Source: Thermomicrobiales bacterium | GTDB lineage: Bacteria > Chloroflexota > Limnocylindria > Limnocylindrales > CSP1-4 | DNA length: 8,410 nucleotides | Assembly (NCBI GenBank): GCA_004525275.1 | Contig: SPCO01000053.1 | Span: 1 to 8,410 of the forward strand | Direction: 5' to 3' | Shown: positions 5,585 through 8,410 of the stretch, in pieces | Layout of the letters: each line of letters begins with the position of its first letter | Numbering within the stretch: position 1 is the first letter of the stretch | The notes under the pieces: model-generated | What the model was told of the DNA's origin: nothing | What the model saw: only the letters and a program-made list of their open reading frames with translations | The model's database searches: none | Translations under genes and position numbers: made by a program

Positions 5585-8397
5585 ACGTCGTCGCAGCGAT
5601 CGCCGCTCAGCGTCGGATCGACATCTTTGCCGAGATCGAGGGCCAGGATCGCCGATCGATCGATGAGGCCGCCAGATCGGCCCCCGCGCCGCGCCAAATC
5701 GCGGAGCGACTGGCGGCCCCCGGGCTGCACGTCATCGCCGAGATCAAGCGGGCCTCGCCGTCGGCCGGGCGGATCGCCCCGCTAGACGACGACATCGTCG
5801 CGCGCGCCCGCGCGTACGAGGCCGGCGGTGCCGTGGCGATCTCGGTCCTGTGCGAACCGCATCGATTCAATGGGTCGGTGGACGACTTGCGTGCGGTCCG
5901 GGCTGCGGTCGCGCTGCCAGTCCTCGCCAAGGACTTCGTCGTCGAAGCGATCCAGCTTCCGATGCTTCGGGCGGCCGGCGCGGACATCGTGTTGCTGCTC
6001 GCGGTCCTCCATCCGGCGAAACGACTTGCATGGCTGGTGGATCTGGCCCTCGCGCTTGGTCTTGAGCCCCTCGTCGAAGTCCACGACCCGCGCGAGATCG
6101 AACGAGCGCTGGCCACGAACGCTCGACTCATCGGACTGAACAACCGCGACCTGCGCGATCTCGAGGTGGATGTCGAGTTCGCGGCCAGGATGCGTGCCTC
6201 GGTCCCGGACGATCGGCTGGTCATCGCGGAATCGGGCGCGCGAGACACGTCGATCATCGGCCGCTGGCGTGCGCTCGGATTCGACGGGGCGTTGGTCGGC
6301 GAGGCACTGGTCCGCGCTGGGAACCCGACCGCCGCGACCAGGGCCTTCGTTGCCGCCGGTCGCGTGCCAGAGGATCCTGCGAATGCCGCGCGCCGGCCGA
6401 TGGTCAAGATCTGCGGCGTCACCGATGCGTCCGGGGTCCTGGCGGCGACGGCCGCGGGTGCTGATGCGATCGGGCTGAACGTGGTGCCCGGCACCCCCAG
6501 GGAGCTGACCCTCGACGAGGCCGCGGATCTGGCCAGCCTGGCCCGTGGCGCCGCGACCGGCGGTCGGCGCCCGATCGTGGTCGCCATCACCGCCGATGCC
6601 ACAAGCCAGCATCTCGCCGCGATCGAGGCTGCCTTTGACCCGGACGTCATCCAGCTCAGTGGCAACGAGACGGTCGCGGTTGCCCGGGCCGGCTCGCGTC
6701 GGACATGGAAGGTCCTGCACCTGCCCGCTGCCGAGCCCGCTGACGTATCACCGGTCGCCGCCGAGATCGTGGCCCGCGGCCGTGCCTACCTGGCCTCCGG
6801 CGTCGAACGCATCCTCCTCGATACGGCCGCCGGGCCGCATCCGGGCGGAACCGGTCAACGAGTCGCTGAACGACTGGCCGCCGCGGTTGCACGGGAGTTG
6901 CCGATCACCCTGGCCGGGGGTCTGCGGCCCGCCAACGTCGCGGGGGCGTTGCGTGCGGTCGCTGCCGTCGGGGTCGATGCTGCGTCCGGTGTCGAAGTCG
7001 CCCGCGAACCTGGAGCGCGACCGGTCAAGGATCCCCTTCGGGTCGCGCTGCTGACGAAACGCGCCCGGGCGGCCCGGGATGACCGCCCCAACCTCCCGTT
7101 CGGCCCGACGCCGGTCCACCCGGGGCTGCTCGATGCAGACGCGGCTGGGCGATGGGGGATGGAGGGCGACTTCGGCGGTCGATTCGTGCCCGAGACGTTG
7201 ATGGCGGCCCTGAGGCAACTCGAAACAGCCTACGCCGCGCTCCGTCAGGACCCCGTCTTCTGGGCGGAACTGCGGGAGCTGCTCGGGTCGTTCGCCGGCC
7301 GGCCCACCGCGCTCTACCGCGCCGACCGGCTGGCCGAGGCCGCTCGTGCCGAGGCGACCCGCCTCGGGAATGCCCCGATCCCGCGCCTCCGTCTCTATCT
7401 CAAGCGTGAGGATCTCGCCCACACGGGTGCACACAAGATCAACAACGCGCTTGGGCAGGCGCTCCTCACCCGTCGACTAGGCAAGACCCGGGTGATCGCC
7501 GAGACTGGGGCCGGCCAGCACGGCGTCGCGACCGCGACCGCCTGTGCGCTCCTCGACCTGCCCTGCGTCGTATATATGGGCGCCGAGGACATCGAGCGCC
7601 AGGGTCCGAACGTGCTCCGAATGCGCGCCCTCGGCGCCGAGGTCCGCTCGGTCACGTCGGGCACGGCAACGCTCAAGGACGCGGTCAACGAAGCGATGCG
7701 TGACTGGGTGACGAACGTACAGGACACTCACTACGTCCTGGGTTCGGCGATGGGCCCGCACCCGTACCCGACGATCGTCCGTGATCTCCAGCGCCGGATC
7801 GGCGACGAGGCGGCAGCCCAACTCCACGCCGTCGAGGGACGCCTGCCCGATCTCGCGCTGGCCTGCGTCGGCGGCGGGTCAAATGCGATCGGTCTCATGG
7901 CTCGGTTCATCGGCGAGCCGACGGTTCGATTGGCGGTCGTCGAGGCGGCCGGCGACGGGATCGAGACGGGCAGACATGCCGCGGCGATCCTCGGAGGGAC
8001 TCCGGGCATCCTTCATGGTTCGCGCTCGCTCATGCTCCAGGACGCCGACGGCCAGATCATCGAGGCGCATTCCGCGTCGGCCGGCCTTGACTACCCGGGT
8101 ATCGGGCCCCAACTCGCGGCCCTGGCCGAGGGTGGTCGGATCGAGGTCAGCGCCGCCACCGACCGGGAAGCGGTCGCAGCGATGAAGGCCACGACCCGGA
8201 CCGAGGGGATTCTGCCCGCGCTCGAGACCGCGCACGCGATCGCCGCGCTTCCCAAGCTGCTGGCAGGGGCCGGCAAGGTCGGCGGCTCGTGGCCGGACGA
8301 GATCCTGGTGCTTCTCGGGTTCTCTGGGCGGGGCGACAAGGACCTCGCCGCGCTCGAACGGTTTGCGGATGTCGAACCGTGGGAGAGCGTCCGATGA
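5581..8397 (+). CDS. trpCFB: Trifunctional TrpC-TrpF-TrpB fusion
   Basis: One 938-residue protein carries three tryptophan enzymes in pathway order except that TrpA is separate. Residues 1 to about 265 are indole-3-glycerol phosphate synthase (TrpC): IAEIKRASPS with Glu54 and Lys56, LAKDF with Lys117, LVEVHD with Glu166, LNNRD with Asn187, and AESGA with Ser218. Residues about 273-500 are phosphoribosylanthranilate isomerase (TrpF): MVKICGV with the catalytic Cys278, the general acid/base Asp414 in ILLDT, LAGGLRPANV at 444-453 and GVDAASGVE at 464-472. Here the usual QLHG motif reads QLSG (358-361). Residues about 520-938 are tryptophan synthase beta (TrpB, TrpB1-like): HTGAHKINN with PLP lysine 619, ETGAGQHG with Glu641, phosphate-binding GGGSNAIG at 764-771, and SGRGDKD at 915-921. 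All three look catalytically intact. No in-frame stop interrupts it. It starts in an ATGA overlap with trpD, with no well-spaced Shine-Dalgarno, so coupling is likely. Confidence 0.97.
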   Translation: MNVVAAIAAQRRIDIFAEIEGQDRRSIDEAARSAPAPRQIAERLAAPGLHVIAEIKRASPSAGRIAPLDDDIVARARAYEAGGAVAISVLCEPHRFNGSVDDLRAVRAAVALPVLAKDFVVEAIQLPMLRAAGADIVLLLAVLHPAKRLAWLVDLALALGLEPLVEVHDPREIERALATNARLIGLNNRDLRDLEVDVEFAARMRASVPDDRLVIAESGARDTSIIGRWRALGFDGALVGEALVRAGNPTAATRAFVAAGRVPEDPANAARRPMVKICGVTDASGVLAATAAGADAIGLNVVPGTPRELTLDEAADLASLARGAATGGRRPIVVAITADATSQHLAAIEAAFDPDVIQLSGNETVAVARAGSRRTWKVLHLPAAEPADVSPVAAEIVARGRAYLASGVERILLDTAAGPHPGGTGQRVAERLAAAVARELPITLAGGLRPANVAGALRAVAAVGVDAASGVEVAREPGARPVKDPLRVALLTKRARAARDDRPNLPFGPTPVHPGLLDADAAGRWGMEGDFGGRFVPETLMAALRQLETAYAALRQDPVFWAELRELLGSFAGRPTALYRADRLAEAARAEATRLGNAPIPRLRLYLKREDLAHTGAHKINNALGQALLTRRLGKTRVIAETGAGQHGVATATACALLDLPCVVYMGAEDIERQGPNVLRMRALGAEVRSVTSGTATLKDAVNEAMRDWVTNVQDTHYVLGSAMGPHPYPTIVRDLQRRIGDEAAAQLHAVEGRLPDLALACVGGGSNAIGLMARFIGEPTVRLAVVEAAGDGIETGRHAAAILGGTPGILHGSRSLMLQDADGQIIEAHSASAGLDYPGIGPQLAALAEGGRIEVSAATDREAVAAMKATTRTEGILPALETAHAIAALPKLLAGAGKVGGSWPDEILVLLGFSGRGDKDLAALERFADVEPWESVR

Positions 8398-8410
8398 CGC
8401 CCGCCCCAGG
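8394..8410 (+). CDS. trpA: Start of the next operon gene, probably tryptophan synthase alpha
   Basis: ATG 8394 overlaps the stop of the fusion gene as ATGA and is preceded by GGGAG at 8381-8385, eight bases upstream. Only five codons (MTPAP) and part of a sixth are in the window. The sequence itself does not identify the product. trpA is inferred because it is the only pathway gene still missing, it normally follows trpB, and TrpB1-type beta subunits work with TrpA. Confidence 0.6.

Overview
The window is a densely packed, GC-rich bacterial chromosome segment with every supported gene on the + strand. It holds two blocks. The first (1-1831) is translational: the 3' end of an aminoacyl-tRNA synthetase gene that looks like class I lysyl-tRNA synthetase, a complete serS, and a tRNA-Ser(UGA) with encoded CCA 47 bases after serS. 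The second (about 1859-8410) is a tryptophan biosynthesis operon: trpE, trpG, trpD, one long gene whose product is a fusion of TrpC, TrpF and TrpB, and the first codons of a further gene that by position should be trpA. Together these would take chorismate to tryptophan.

The roughly 370-base gap between the tRNA and trpE is explained. A -35/-10 pair at 1859-1887 is followed by a T-box leader at about 1909-2207. Stem I carries the AGTA S-turn, the distal AGAGA and TTGGTG motifs and a TGG (Trp) specifier. The T-box core AGGGTGGCACCGCGG exposes a UGGC bulge that would pair with the GCCA end of a tRNA with discriminator G, as bacterial tRNA-Trp has. Antiterminator (2158-2191) and terminator-like (2177-2207) hairpins share bases and cannot coexist. 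The layout therefore predicts that uncharged tRNA-Trp switches the operon on. It also places the trpE start at ATG 2233 (GAGG at 2220-2223) rather than ATG 2200, which lies inside the terminator hairpin.

Every gene junction inside the two operons (lysS/serS, E/G, G/D, D/CFB, CFB/next) is the same 4-base ATGA overlap, so translation is probably coupled throughout. The most unusual feature is the 938-residue TrpC-TrpF-TrpB protein: each of the three domains keeps its main catalytic residues, in a single uninterrupted frame.

The high GC content, class I LysRS-like gene, T-box-controlled trp operon and overlapping layout would suit a deep-branching GC-rich lineage such as Chloroflexota (Limnocylindria-like). 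That assignment is inference only. No mobile elements, CRISPR arrays or signs of recent transfer were seen.
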